DNA from: an uncultured Parabacteroides sp.
GTDB taxonomy: Bacteria > Bacteroidota > Bacteroidia > Bacteroidales > Tannerellaceae
DNA length: 58,612 nucleotides
Reading direction: 5' to 3'
Assembly (NCBI GenBank): GCA_900541965.1
Contig: UQLN01000029.1
Span: forward strand, 1-58,612
Below, one piece after another: positions 33,729-42,156 of the stretch. The notes under the pieces were generated by a model that was given only the letters and a program-made list of their open reading frames with translations, had not been told where the DNA came from and searched no databases. The position numbers and the translations under genes were made by a program. Within the stretch, counting starts at the first letter, position 1, and each line of letters opens with the position of its first letter.

Positions 33729-35119
33729 TCCTTTGTTATTACGTTGAAAGCACTGAAGTTTCGAATATCCGGCTGTGCAGCCGACTGGGAGACAACCAGA
33801 CGTAAAGCCGAGGCTTCGACTGTCGGGAACTGCTCGATGCGTTTATGACCGACCGATTCACCTTCGCAAACTGTCTGCCATTTGCCGTTCACTTTGGCTT
33901 CTACTTTGTATTGGCGGATACGTTCTCCATTCTGGATGTTCTCCTGAATAATGCAATGATTGACAGGTTGCGGCTTATTCAGTTTCAGAGTCAGATCCTT
34001 TTTTTGCCCGGAAGTCGAAGCAATGGGAGAAGAGAAACGGCGGTTGATTTCGTCGCCCCACTCTTTCAGGCGTTGTGTATCGCCCGCAGGGATTAATCCG
34101 GTCGTGTCGGGCGTAAGGCCGACAATCAATGTGGCATTTCTTCCTACCGACTTATAATACATGTTCATTAAACTGTCGACCGGATAAACAGCCTGCTCGT
34201 CGTCCGGTTCCCAGAACCATTCGTGACGGCCGTTCATTCCGCGAAGTGGTGTATCAGCCATAGCCGGAACCCAGTAACGACCGTTTTTGTCGCCATGTTT
34301 CAGCAAGTCATTATGGTTGTGTACTCCCTCCGTATTGTTGCTGTGCGAAAAAGGGTAGGGAAATGAGGACCAGCAGGGATAACCGACTGTACCCGATTCA
34401 GACCCGCCCCAACGGAAGTCCGCCCGGTCTACATTATGGTAAAAGAGGCATTCCGGCTGATATTTGCTGACAATCGGCAATACATCCGGCCCGTCGCCTC
34501 TCGGGTCGTCTGCGCCACCGTCAAACCAGATCATAAACAAATCCCCGTAACGGGTGCACAGTTCTTGCACCATGCGCTCGCAGAAGCGCTTGTACCATTG
34601 TTGACGGTTGGCGGTAAACTCACCTTCCCCCTGTACCTTAAAATTATGAACGCCCAAAAGTGAATTCCATCGGATACCAACATAAATGCCGGGCATTATA
34701 TCGTATTTGCGACAAGAATTGACGAAGTCGCGGATGATATCGCCTTTTCCGTCGCGCCATTTTACCGCTTTTAAACAATACGGATTCACATCGCTCTGAT
34801 AGATGGCAAAGCCTGTTTCGTGTGTGGCTGTCAGTACGGCAAACTTTGCTCCTGCCGCTTTAGCCGCCCGTATCCATTGGTCGGTATCGAGTTTTGTCGG
34901 GTTAAAGATATTATAATCCTCAATTGGCTGGATACGGTTGTTGCCCTGACCGTACTTAATGCCGTCGAATACATGCAGGTCGTAATGAAAGACGACACCT
35001 ATTTCCGACTCGTGCCACTTTAACTGATGAGGTGCCGGGACTGGGATAAAGGTTTCTTGCCCTATTGCAGGGAAGATATTTGCTATCAGAAAGATTATCA
35101 GATAAAAATTTATTTTCAT
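33725..35119 (-). CDS. GH29-like alpha-L-fucosidase with C-terminal F5/8-type domain
   Basis: A 464-aa exported protein (signal peptide to about residue 21). The barrel has GVVFHYDLHVFDG near residue 41, AKFAVLTATHETGFAIYQSD near 91 and DLFMIWFDGGAD with probable nucleophile Asp200. Residues about 345-464 resemble a discoidin-like (F5/8 type C) carbohydrate-binding domain. The usual GH29 KHHDGF is ATHETGF here, so it is a divergent member, and acid/base placement and linkage preference are uncertain. The gene lies 11 bp after the upstream sulfatase. Confidence 0.82.
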   Translation of the reverse strand: MKINFYLIIFLIANIFPAIGQETFIPVPAPHQLKWHESEIGVVFHYDLHVFDGIKYGQGNNRIQPIEDYNIFNPTKLDTDQWIRAAKAAGAKFAVLTATHETGFAIYQSDVNPYCLKAVKWRDGKGDIIRDFVNSCRKYDIMPGIYVGIRWNSLLGVHNFKVQGEGEFTANRQQWYKRFCERMVQELCTRYGDLFMIWFDGGADDPRGDGPDVLPIVSKYQPECLFYHNVDRADFRWGGSESGTVGYPCWSSFPYPFSHSNNTEGVHNHNDLLKHGDKNGRYWVPAMADTPLRGMNGRHEWFWEPDDEQAVYPVDSLMNMYYKSVGRNATLIVGLTPDTTGLIPAGDTQRLKEWGDEINRRFSSPIASTSGQKKDLTLKLNKPQPVNHCIIQENIQNGERIRQYKVEAKVNGKWQTVCEGESVGHKRIEQFPTVEASALRLVVSQSAAQPDIRNFSAFNVITKE

Positions 35120-35130
35120 GTGTGTATTTG

Positions 35131-36585
35131 TTATAGACAGTTTGCAAAAGGATCATTTGTTTTCTTTAACCAGCCTTTTAACCGGGAAGAAAATTGTTTA
35201 ACCAGTTCCGGCTGACCGGAAGCTATATTGTTTAGTTGGAATGGGTCTTGTTCGCGATCGAACAGTATCCATTCGTCTGTTTGGCCGTTTGTAGCGTGCA
35301 CCACAAATGTATATTTTTTTGTCCGTAATCCCCGGTATCCGGTTGTTAAATTTTCAGGTAGGATATAATAATAGGGCTGTACGACCTCTTGTGTTTTATC
35401 CGGAGAAAGGATGGAAGCGGACAGGTCTAACGTTTGTACTTCGGCAGGTATCTGGCCTTTGAACCCCATCAGTGAAAGCAGGGAAGGATAAAGGTCGGCA
35501 AAAGAAATCATTAAAGTAGAATCGCGGCGCGGCACAAGCTTTTCCGGCCAACTGACGATAAGAGGAATGCGCATGGCTTCTTCATAATAAATATCCTTGC
35601 CGATATGGTGGTGCATTCCCATACAATCGCCGTGATCGGAAGTAAATACGACAATTGTGTTGTCGAACAATCCCTGTTCTTTTAGCTCGCGGAGAATGCG
35701 GCCTACTTGTTCGTCGACCCCGGTCATGCATGCATAATAGTCGAGTACGCTTTTCCGGAAATAATTACCCTCTTCCGTTCCTTTGGGAGGAATAACGGGA
35801 GAGTTGCATAACGTTTCGACATCTACATTCTGGTATATCTTTTTATATTTGTCGGGAACCAGCTCGTATCCTGTATGAGGAGGGTTCATGGATACAACCA
35901 GAGCGAAAGGCTTGTTGCTGTTGCGTAACTTATTGTCTTTATTGGCGATGTAGTCGATGGCCTGGTCGGCTTCATATTCCGGTCCCCATTGATTTACGAA
36001 ATAGTACTCGTCACGTGAGGCATTCGTATTCCAATACATGGGTTTCAGATGATAATCGTATGTCCCGTAGGCAATCCAATGATTAAAACCATGACGGCGT
36101 TCTTTCGGGCACCATTCGTTCCATGCTATTTCCCCTTTATTATTGTAGGTGTCGATGTAAGGTTTGTGAGGAGCATCCAGATGCCATTTCCCGATGTATC
36201 CCAGTTCATATCCCTGGTCTTTCAGCACGTCCGACCAACAACGGGCTTTGGTTGGCAGCTCTACATGGTAGGGAGCAGTTGCCGAATTGCAGTTGCCTGT
36301 TACCTTGCTGTCTATCGGATACATACCAGTCATCAGCATTCCCCGGGCAGGAGAAGAGACAGGATAGCTACTGATTGCATCTGTAAAGTATACCCCTTCG
36401 GAGATGAGGCGGTCGAGATTGGGTGTCTGTACCGGTTCCAGTCCCAGGCAGCCCATTGCTTGTCCGCGCCATTGGTCGGCCATGATGAATACCAGGTTTG
36501 GGGTTTCCGGTTTTTCCTGAGCTTGTATCTGGTTTACAGCCAGGCAGGAGGTAAGTAATAATAACTGTTTGGGAAACTGTTTCAT
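35131..36585 (-). CDS. Secreted sulfatase (family S1)
   Basis: A 484-aa exported sulfatase: signal peptide ending near QAQ (residue 23), metal-binding NLVFIMADQWRGQAMGCLG at 30-48, maturation motif SSPAR at 77-81 (Ser77 to formylglycine), and FTSDHGDCMGMHHHIGKDIYYEEAMRIPLIVSWP in the C-terminal half. It is clearly a different subfamily from the sulfatase at 30088 (DQWRGQ against DDMGWQ), so the two probably act on different sulfate positions. First enzyme gene after susD, following a long hairpin. Confidence 0.92.
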   Translation of the reverse strand: MKQFPKQLLLLTSCLAVNQIQAQEKPETPNLVFIMADQWRGQAMGCLGLEPVQTPNLDRLISEGVYFTDAISSYPVSSPARGMLMTGMYPIDSKVTGNCNSATAPYHVELPTKARCWSDVLKDQGYELGYIGKWHLDAPHKPYIDTYNNKGEIAWNEWCPKERRHGFNHWIAYGTYDYHLKPMYWNTNASRDEYYFVNQWGPEYEADQAIDYIANKDNKLRNSNKPFALVVSMNPPHTGYELVPDKYKKIYQNVDVETLCNSPVIPPKGTEEGNYFRKSVLDYYACMTGVDEQVGRILRELKEQGLFDNTIVVFTSDHGDCMGMHHHIGKDIYYEEAMRIPLIVSWPEKLVPRRDSTLMISFADLYPSLLSLMGFKGQIPAEVQTLDLSASILSPDKTQEVVQPYYYILPENLTTGYRGLRTKKYTFVVHATNGQTDEWILFDREQDPFQLNNIASGQPELVKQFSSRLKGWLKKTNDPFANCL

Positions 36586-36606
36586 GGTGAATTATTAATA
36601 GTTAAT

Positions 36607-36656
36607 TCCCTGCCTTTTAATCTTCCGGTGTTTGCCGAAAGACTAAAAGATAGGGA
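36607..36656 (-). promoter_or_regulatory. Long hairpin between susD and the enzyme genes
   Basis: Arms 36607-36628 and 36635-36656 pair over 22 positions with a single mismatch and a few G-U pairs; the loop is 6 nt. In the minus-strand transcript no U-run follows, so it looks like an RNA-stabilising or processing hairpin at the 3' end of the susCD message rather than an intrinsic terminator. Confidence 0.7.
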
Positions 36657-36699
36657 TTTTTGTATGAGTTATCAATCTTATTAGGACTAAATATATCCT

Positions 36700-38613
36700 T
36701 TACTTATTAGCACTTGTTCCCGGTTGAATATCCCAACCCGGGTTCTGATAAATGTAAGCGGTACTGATGTCGCCACCCTTTTCCGGAGTACTCAGACGGA
36801 TCACATCATAAGCGATAGGAGCCAGATAATGGGCTTTCATAAATGTATATCCGTTGAATGCTTTGTTGTTGCGGTGTATCTGGTACGGACGGATATATTT
36901 GCTTGATTTGCTGCTGGAAACATTTGGTTCGTCTGCTTCGCCTTCTACTTTCAAGTCGTCATACAGTTTGTATTGTTCGTCCCAAAGGTTGAAACCTTCC
37001 ACTTGGTAATTTTTCATTCGGTCGAGTGCTCTCCAACGATACAGGTCGTCAAGGCGTAAACCCTCGGCAATGAATTCCGTACGGCGTTCACGGCGAATGT
37101 TATACAAGGTGGCATCAACCGGCTGTTCTCCGGAATATACGGCTAAATCGTTTTCTTTTGACAGATCGGTGGCATCGATTGTTTTTTGAATGTCCTCATC
37201 AACGCCCGCTCTTTGGCGTAGCGCTTTCCAATAAGAGATACTTTTTGCATCCAGTGAGTTATTATTTAAAAGATAGCTGGCTTCGATATAATTCAGATAA
37301 GCTTCTGCCGCGCGGAAGATAACACAAGCCGTATAGCCCGGATTTGTACCTCCCATACTCAAATCCTGATTCAAACCTTTACGCAGACAGTAACCTGTCG
37401 TATTTTTATTTTCCGGGATAATAGTGATACCCGGACGCGTGAATTTATTATTTTCATTAATCGGATCGCCGGGAATACTTATGGATTCACGCAGGCGTTT
37501 ATCGCGATTTGTCGCTACATCGGTCAGTGTTTTGTCTCCTAAATAATAAGTTCCGGCAGCGTAGATGGGTAAGCCGTTATCCATAAGGCAGCTTTCAACC
37601 AATGAGCGGGTTAATCCTGTATTTCCGCAGCCGTTACCTCCCGGGTAAATTGCTTGTAAATAAGATACGACATAATGGAATATCTTTAGGCCGATATCAT
37701 ACTTTCTCCACAGCAGCACTTCTTTCTTATCGGAAAGGTCAACACTGTTGAACATGCTGGAATAGTCTCCCAAAGGAAAATTATCGGCTATTTGTTCTGC
37801 TGATGTTTTAGCTTCGGATAAGAAGAATTGTATTTCGCTATTCAGGTCAATTTGGAAATCTTTCAGGTAAGGAGCTTTAGCACCCGGCCATCCCGGTCCG
37901 CCGGGAACACGATCGGTTCCGGCATGATATTTTAACCATGTTCCTTCGTAAAGGGCAACCCGCGATTTGAATAATAAAGCTACATATTTAGTCAGGCGGT
38001 TGGCTTCCGGCGGCGTTTCTTTCATCATTTCTGCCGCTTTGTCGAGATCGGCAAGAATGAAACGGGCCACTTCGTTCTGTGGACGACGTTGATTGGCTTC
38101 TGCAAGTTCGGTATAGTCATCAGATAATGTTTTGTCGACGATAGGGAAGTCACCGTACTTTTTCATGAAAGTGAAGTACTGGAAGGCACGGAAGAAATAC
38201 ATTTCGCCAATGTAGTGGCGGATATTCGGGTCCGAACCCGTGATTTTTCCTTCTTCGTATTTGGGTAATACGGTTTCGAGAAAATAGTTACAGTCACGTA
38301 TTTTTTTGAAATCCCATTCTCCGCTGGTCGGAACACGGCGTTCGCCGGGGATAAAATTGGATTCTTCTACCGTAGAACACTGGTTGTCGCTGTTGTTATC
38401 GGTTTTGAAAACACCGATACTGTATTCTCCCGGTTTATGTGACGGAAGTGCATCGTATTGGGGGGCTCCGAAACTGGCGAGTTGAGCCTCCGTATTCAGA
38501 TAATTTTCCGCAGTGACAGATGATAGCGGTTCGCGGTCGAGGTAGTCGTTACACGCAGTGAAACCAAGTGAACCGACAGCCAGCGATAATATGATGATTG
38601 ATTGCTTTTTCAT
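36700..38613 (-). CDS. SusD/RagB family glycan-binding lipoprotein
   Basis: A 637-aa outer-membrane lipoprotein with lipobox GFTAC near residue 21 and the typical opening NDYLDREPLSSVTAENYLNTEAQLASF. TPR-like helical segments include YFFRAFQYFTFMKKYGDFPIVDKTL near residue 145, and the C-terminal RRERRTEFIAEGLRLDDLYRW is a SusD hallmark. It caps the SusC partner and binds glycan at the cell surface. It starts 13 bp after the susC stop. Confidence 0.94.
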   Translation of the reverse strand: MKKQSIIILSLAVGSLGFTACNDYLDREPLSSVTAENYLNTEAQLASFGAPQYDALPSHKPGEYSIGVFKTDNNSDNQCSTVEESNFIPGERRVPTSGEWDFKKIRDCNYFLETVLPKYEEGKITGSDPNIRHYIGEMYFFRAFQYFTFMKKYGDFPIVDKTLSDDYTELAEANQRRPQNEVARFILADLDKAAEMMKETPPEANRLTKYVALLFKSRVALYEGTWLKYHAGTDRVPGGPGWPGAKAPYLKDFQIDLNSEIQFFLSEAKTSAEQIADNFPLGDYSSMFNSVDLSDKKEVLLWRKYDIGLKIFHYVVSYLQAIYPGGNGCGNTGLTRSLVESCLMDNGLPIYAAGTYYLGDKTLTDVATNRDKRLRESISIPGDPINENNKFTRPGITIIPENKNTTGYCLRKGLNQDLSMGGTNPGYTACVIFRAAEAYLNYIEASYLLNNNSLDAKSISYWKALRQRAGVDEDIQKTIDATDLSKENDLAVYSGEQPVDATLYNIRRERRTEFIAEGLRLDDLYRWRALDRMKNYQVEGFNLWDEQYKLYDDLKVEGEADEPNVSSSKSSKYIRPYQIHRNNKAFNGYTFMKAHYLAPIAYDVIRLSTPEKGGDISTAYIYQNPGWDIQPGTSANK

Positions 38614-38626
38614 GATGTTTTAATTG

Positions 38627-41600
38627 TTAAAATGAAACATTTATTCCGCATGACAGTGTTCTTGAAAGCGGATAGATTTTACCATTACCGAATGCTCCAC
38701 CTACTGCTTCAGGATCGAAGACACCGAAGATAGATGAGATGGTGAACAGGTTGTCACCGGAGAAAAATACACGTACTTTGCTCAGACCCGCCTTTGCTGT
38801 CAGGTAGCCAGGCACGGTATAACCTACCGACAGGTTCTTCAGGCGCAGGTAGGCGGCACTTTGCAGGTAACCGGATTGTGTTTTATGGTTCTTTGTCGCA
38901 TTGTTATCGAAATAGGGTTTCGGGAAATATGCGTTCAAGTTAGCTCCCATATCGTCGCCATCCGGACGGAAATAATCCAAATGTTCTTTATATCCGATAG
39001 ATTGCCAAAGACCGCCGTCAACTGCTCCCCAGAAGAAGTTGCCGTCCAGCCAGATGTCACGTTTACAGACGCCTTGGAAGAAAGCACGGAAGTCGAAACC
39101 GTTCCAATTGGCTCCCAATGTGATACCTACCTGGTAACGCGGGGTTTCATTGCCGATGATTTTACGGTCTCCGGGGTCTCCAACCGTATTGGAACCTGTC
39201 GTAATCTTACCGTCACCATTGAGGTCTTTATACATGATATCGCCTGCACCCCATTTGCTACCGATCTGTGACTGGTCGGTTGTAGCCAGATGGTCTTGCA
39301 TTTCTTTATCAGTTTTAGCAATACCTATCGTTTCAAATCCCCAGATGTCACCCATATATCTTCCGTTATAAGGTACATATTCCATGTTTCCGTCAGAGTT
39401 CTTACGGTCTATGATTTGGGCATCGTTCGGATATTTGGTGATCTTGGTTCTGGCATCAGCCAAAGTAAATCCTACCGTATAACCTACTTTGCCGACCTGG
39501 TCACTCCAGGTTAAAGCCAGTTCCCAACCTTTGCTTTGCATGGCAGCATTATTAATACGCGGTAATTTGTCGTTATCTATACCGATGATCGATGATTTTT
39601 CTTCGGGAGGGCCGACCATATCGTCCGTACTTCTCATATACCATTCAAACGAACCCGTCAAGCGGTTGTTCAAGGCTCCGAAGTCAAAACCGATATTGGT
39701 TGTCGTAATCTTTTCCCATGTCATCAGGGCACTGACCATCAGTGGGGCAGTAGCTGTAGTCGGTTGTTGTCCTCCTATCAGCCATTTACCATTTTTCAAT
39801 CCAAGCGGTTGAGCCGGGTAGAACGGATAAAATTCTTTGGTGTTTTGGTTACCCAGCTTACCCCATGAGAAGCGGGGCTTCAATGTTCCGACATATTCCG
39901 AAATATCTTCCCAGAAACCTTCACGTGCGATGTTGTATCCCAAAGAGAAAGATGGGAATACGTTCCAGCGTTTATCACGCAAAAAGCGTGAAGAACCGTC
40001 ATAACGTACATTGACTTCAGCCAGGAACCGGCCATCGTAATCATAGTTCAAACGTCCGAAGAAACCGGCAGTTGCCCATTCTTTCTTATTTGCGGAAGTA
40101 TAATCTTTTCCCATGCTGGTGTCGATACTGGGCACTTCATCGCTAATCACATCGTCACGTTTGGCATATACGTAGTTTTGTTTGTAGAGTTCGGTATTGA
40201 AACCGACCATTACCTTGAAGTTGTTTTTGTTGAACGACTTGAAGTAATCGGTGTACAAACTGGTTGTCAGCAGATTGTTGTCCTGTGCGGAAGACCATGC
40301 ATAGGTTGCACCCGGGCCGTAACTACCTGCAAATGCCAAAGGGACCGGTTCGTTCTTTGAGTTCCATTCATAGATTTTAGCCAGATTTTCGTCTTTGTTT
40401 ATATGTTCGGCTTTCAGGCTTATGTCTCCGCGGATATTCCAGTCTTTTAGCGGAGTGATAGTTATGTTGGCCTGTGTATAAATAATGTCTTTTCTGCGTT
40501 TGTAGCGTCCTCCGTCTTCTATTTGAATGATTTTAGAGTTACGCATATAATGTCCGTTCGGGTCTTTGAACGGCATTGTTGGCCAGGTACGTGAGATATC
40601 GTGGTAGTATAGACCTACATCGATGCCATTTGTCGTATTGTCCGGATCATCATTTGCATATGTCGGACGATTCAGTTCTTCGCGGATGAAACGGGTACTC
40701 AAACCGATTTGCAGCCAGTTGTTTACTTTTGAGTTGATTTTAGCCGAAGCATTCATACGCTTGAAGTCGTCATCGCCGTAACGCATATTACCGCCCTGGT
40801 CCATGAAAGCACCCGACATAAAGTAAGTCAACTTTTCGGTACCGCCACTTACATTAACGTTATGTTCTTGGGTGAAACCAGTCTTAAAATGGTTACGTGC
40901 CCAGTTTTGGTTGTCGTTGGCTTTTTGGTTGAATTCAAACATGCCATTACCCGGATTAGGAACGGTAGTAGTCGAGATTTCCCCTTTTTGATAAGCAATG
41001 ATACGACCCATTGTTTCTTCATTGAAAACAGGGTCTTGCCCGCTGTTCAATGCTGCTGCATTGAAATATTTTGCAAATGTATAGGAATCCATCATATCCG
41101 GGAGATTGGTTGCGGTAGACCAGCGGAAACTGTTATTATAGGTAATCTGTGTTTTTCCGCTCTTTCCGCTTTTCGTTGTGATAAGGATCACACCGAACGG
41201 TGCACGCGAACCGTAAATACTGGATGCAGCCGCATCTTTCAATACGGAAATGTTTTCGATATCATCCGGGTTCAATGCATTCATATCACCTTCTATCCCG
41301 TCGATAAGGATCAGAGGAGCATCATTCGAACCTTCGCCAATCGTACCTGTACCACGGATATTCACTTTCAAAGCGTTTCCCAATGCTCCACCCTGATTGT
41401 TGAGCGAGAGGTTCAAACCCGGAACGACACCTTGTAAGGCTTGTCCTACCTGGGCAACCGGGCGTGATTCCAGTGCTTTGGTATCGACGGTGGAAACAGC
41501 CCCTGTCAGGTTTACTTTCTTTTGCGTACCGAAACCGACAACAACCACTTCATCCAGCGCCTGCGTATCTTCACCCAATTGGATAGCAAGAACTTTCTGT

Positions 41601-41863
41601 GTACCGTCGATTTTGACAGTTTGAGGTTTGTAACCGATGTAGGAAATATGCAATATATCTCCTTTTGAAGCTGCGATGGAAAACTTACCGTCCATATCGG
41701 TAACGGTTCCATTGGTGGTTCCTTGTACCAGGACGGTTGCTCCGATAACCGGCTCACCCAGACCTTTATCAATAACAGTACCAGTAATGGTCAGCTGCTG
41801 TGCGTATATATAGGATATACTGGTCATCAGCAGTGCAATTAATAATGTGACTCTTTTCTTCAT
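38627..41863 (-). CDS. SusC/RagA family TonB-dependent glycan transporter
   Basis: A 1078-aa outer-membrane transporter: signal peptide MKKRVTLLIALLMTS to about residue 22, carboxypeptidase-D-like domain (TGTVIDKGLGEPVIGATVLVQGT), TonB-box-like EVVVVGFGTQKK near residue 108, plug (VNIRGTGTIGEG; LILIDGIEGDMNALNPDDIENISVLKDAAASSIYGSRA) and a barrel ending NVSF. It imports oligosaccharide with the SusD-like partner. The ATG at 41863 is chosen because it starts the signal peptide; the upstream ATG at 41917 would lie within the -7 element region. Confidence 0.95.
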   Translation of the reverse strand: MKKRVTLLIALLMTSISYIYAQQLTITGTVIDKGLGEPVIGATVLVQGTTNGTVTDMDGKFSIAASKGDILHISYIGYKPQTVKIDGTQKVLAIQLGEDTQALDEVVVVGFGTQKKVNLTGAVSTVDTKALESRPVAQVGQALQGVVPGLNLSLNNQGGALGNALKVNIRGTGTIGEGSNDAPLILIDGIEGDMNALNPDDIENISVLKDAAASSIYGSRAPFGVILITTKSGKSGKTQITYNNSFRWSTATNLPDMMDSYTFAKYFNAAALNSGQDPVFNEETMGRIIAYQKGEISTTTVPNPGNGMFEFNQKANDNQNWARNHFKTGFTQEHNVNVSGGTEKLTYFMSGAFMDQGGNMRYGDDDFKRMNASAKINSKVNNWLQIGLSTRFIREELNRPTYANDDPDNTTNGIDVGLYYHDISRTWPTMPFKDPNGHYMRNSKIIQIEDGGRYKRRKDIIYTQANITITPLKDWNIRGDISLKAEHINKDENLAKIYEWNSKNEPVPLAFAGSYGPGATYAWSSAQDNNLLTTSLYTDYFKSFNKNNFKVMVGFNTELYKQNYVYAKRDDVISDEVPSIDTSMGKDYTSANKKEWATAGFFGRLNYDYDGRFLAEVNVRYDGSSRFLRDKRWNVFPSFSLGYNIAREGFWEDISEYVGTLKPRFSWGKLGNQNTKEFYPFYPAQPLGLKNGKWLIGGQQPTTATAPLMVSALMTWEKITTTNIGFDFGALNNRLTGSFEWYMRSTDDMVGPPEEKSSIIGIDNDKLPRINNAAMQSKGWELALTWSDQVGKVGYTVGFTLADARTKITKYPNDAQIIDRKNSDGNMEYVPYNGRYMGDIWGFETIGIAKTDKEMQDHLATTDQSQIGSKWGAGDIMYKDLNGDGKITTGSNTVGDPGDRKIIGNETPRYQVGITLGANWNGFDFRAFFQGVCKRDIWLDGNFFWGAVDGGLWQSIGYKEHLDYFRPDGDDMGANLNAYFPKPYFDNNATKNHKTQSGYLQSAAYLRLKNLSVGYTVPGYLTAKAGLSKVRVFFSGDNLFTISSIFGVFDPEAVGGAFGNGKIYPLSRTLSCGINVSF

Positions 41864-41914
41864 TCCTTTTTTAGTTTTAAGGTTGTGAATACTAATTTTA
41901 AATAATTTTGAAAA

Positions 41915-41922
41915 CAAAAGTA
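41915..41922 (-). promoter_or_regulatory. -7 element of the susCD operon
   Basis: The minus strand reads TACTTTTG, a TAnnTTTG match about 51 nt before the susC ATG. No -33 TTTG is present at the usual distance; instead the direct-repeat cluster begins 25 bp upstream, as expected for an activator-dependent promoter. Confidence 0.65.
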
Positions 41923-41946
41923 TGGGGTATGGTTGAATCGGACGGT

Positions 41947-42045
41947 TCGTGTATTATTCATTAACAGCGGGTGTTTTATTTATTTTACTTGTTGTAAGTC
42001 AGTATACCGGGTGTTTTATTCATGAATAGTGGGTGTTTCATTCAA
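41947..42045. promoter_or_regulatory. Phased direct repeats, likely HTCS operator
   Basis: Four copies of a motif near GGGTGTTTTATTCAT start at 41947 (degenerate), 41969, 42009 and 42031, giving spacings of 22, 40 and 22 bp. They sit between divergent susC and the HTCS gene, directly upstream of the susC -7 element. Two 22-bp-spaced pairs suit dimers of the AraC-type output domain of the regulator. Confidence 0.7.
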
Positions 42046-42156
42046 TTGTGTGGTCGGGCTGTTTTTTCTTTTATTTAGTGACAAATACTTTCTTCCTTTT
42101 TTGTTTCTTTGCATATGATCCTATTACTTCTCAGGGATAGATCAGTTAGTTCGCCA

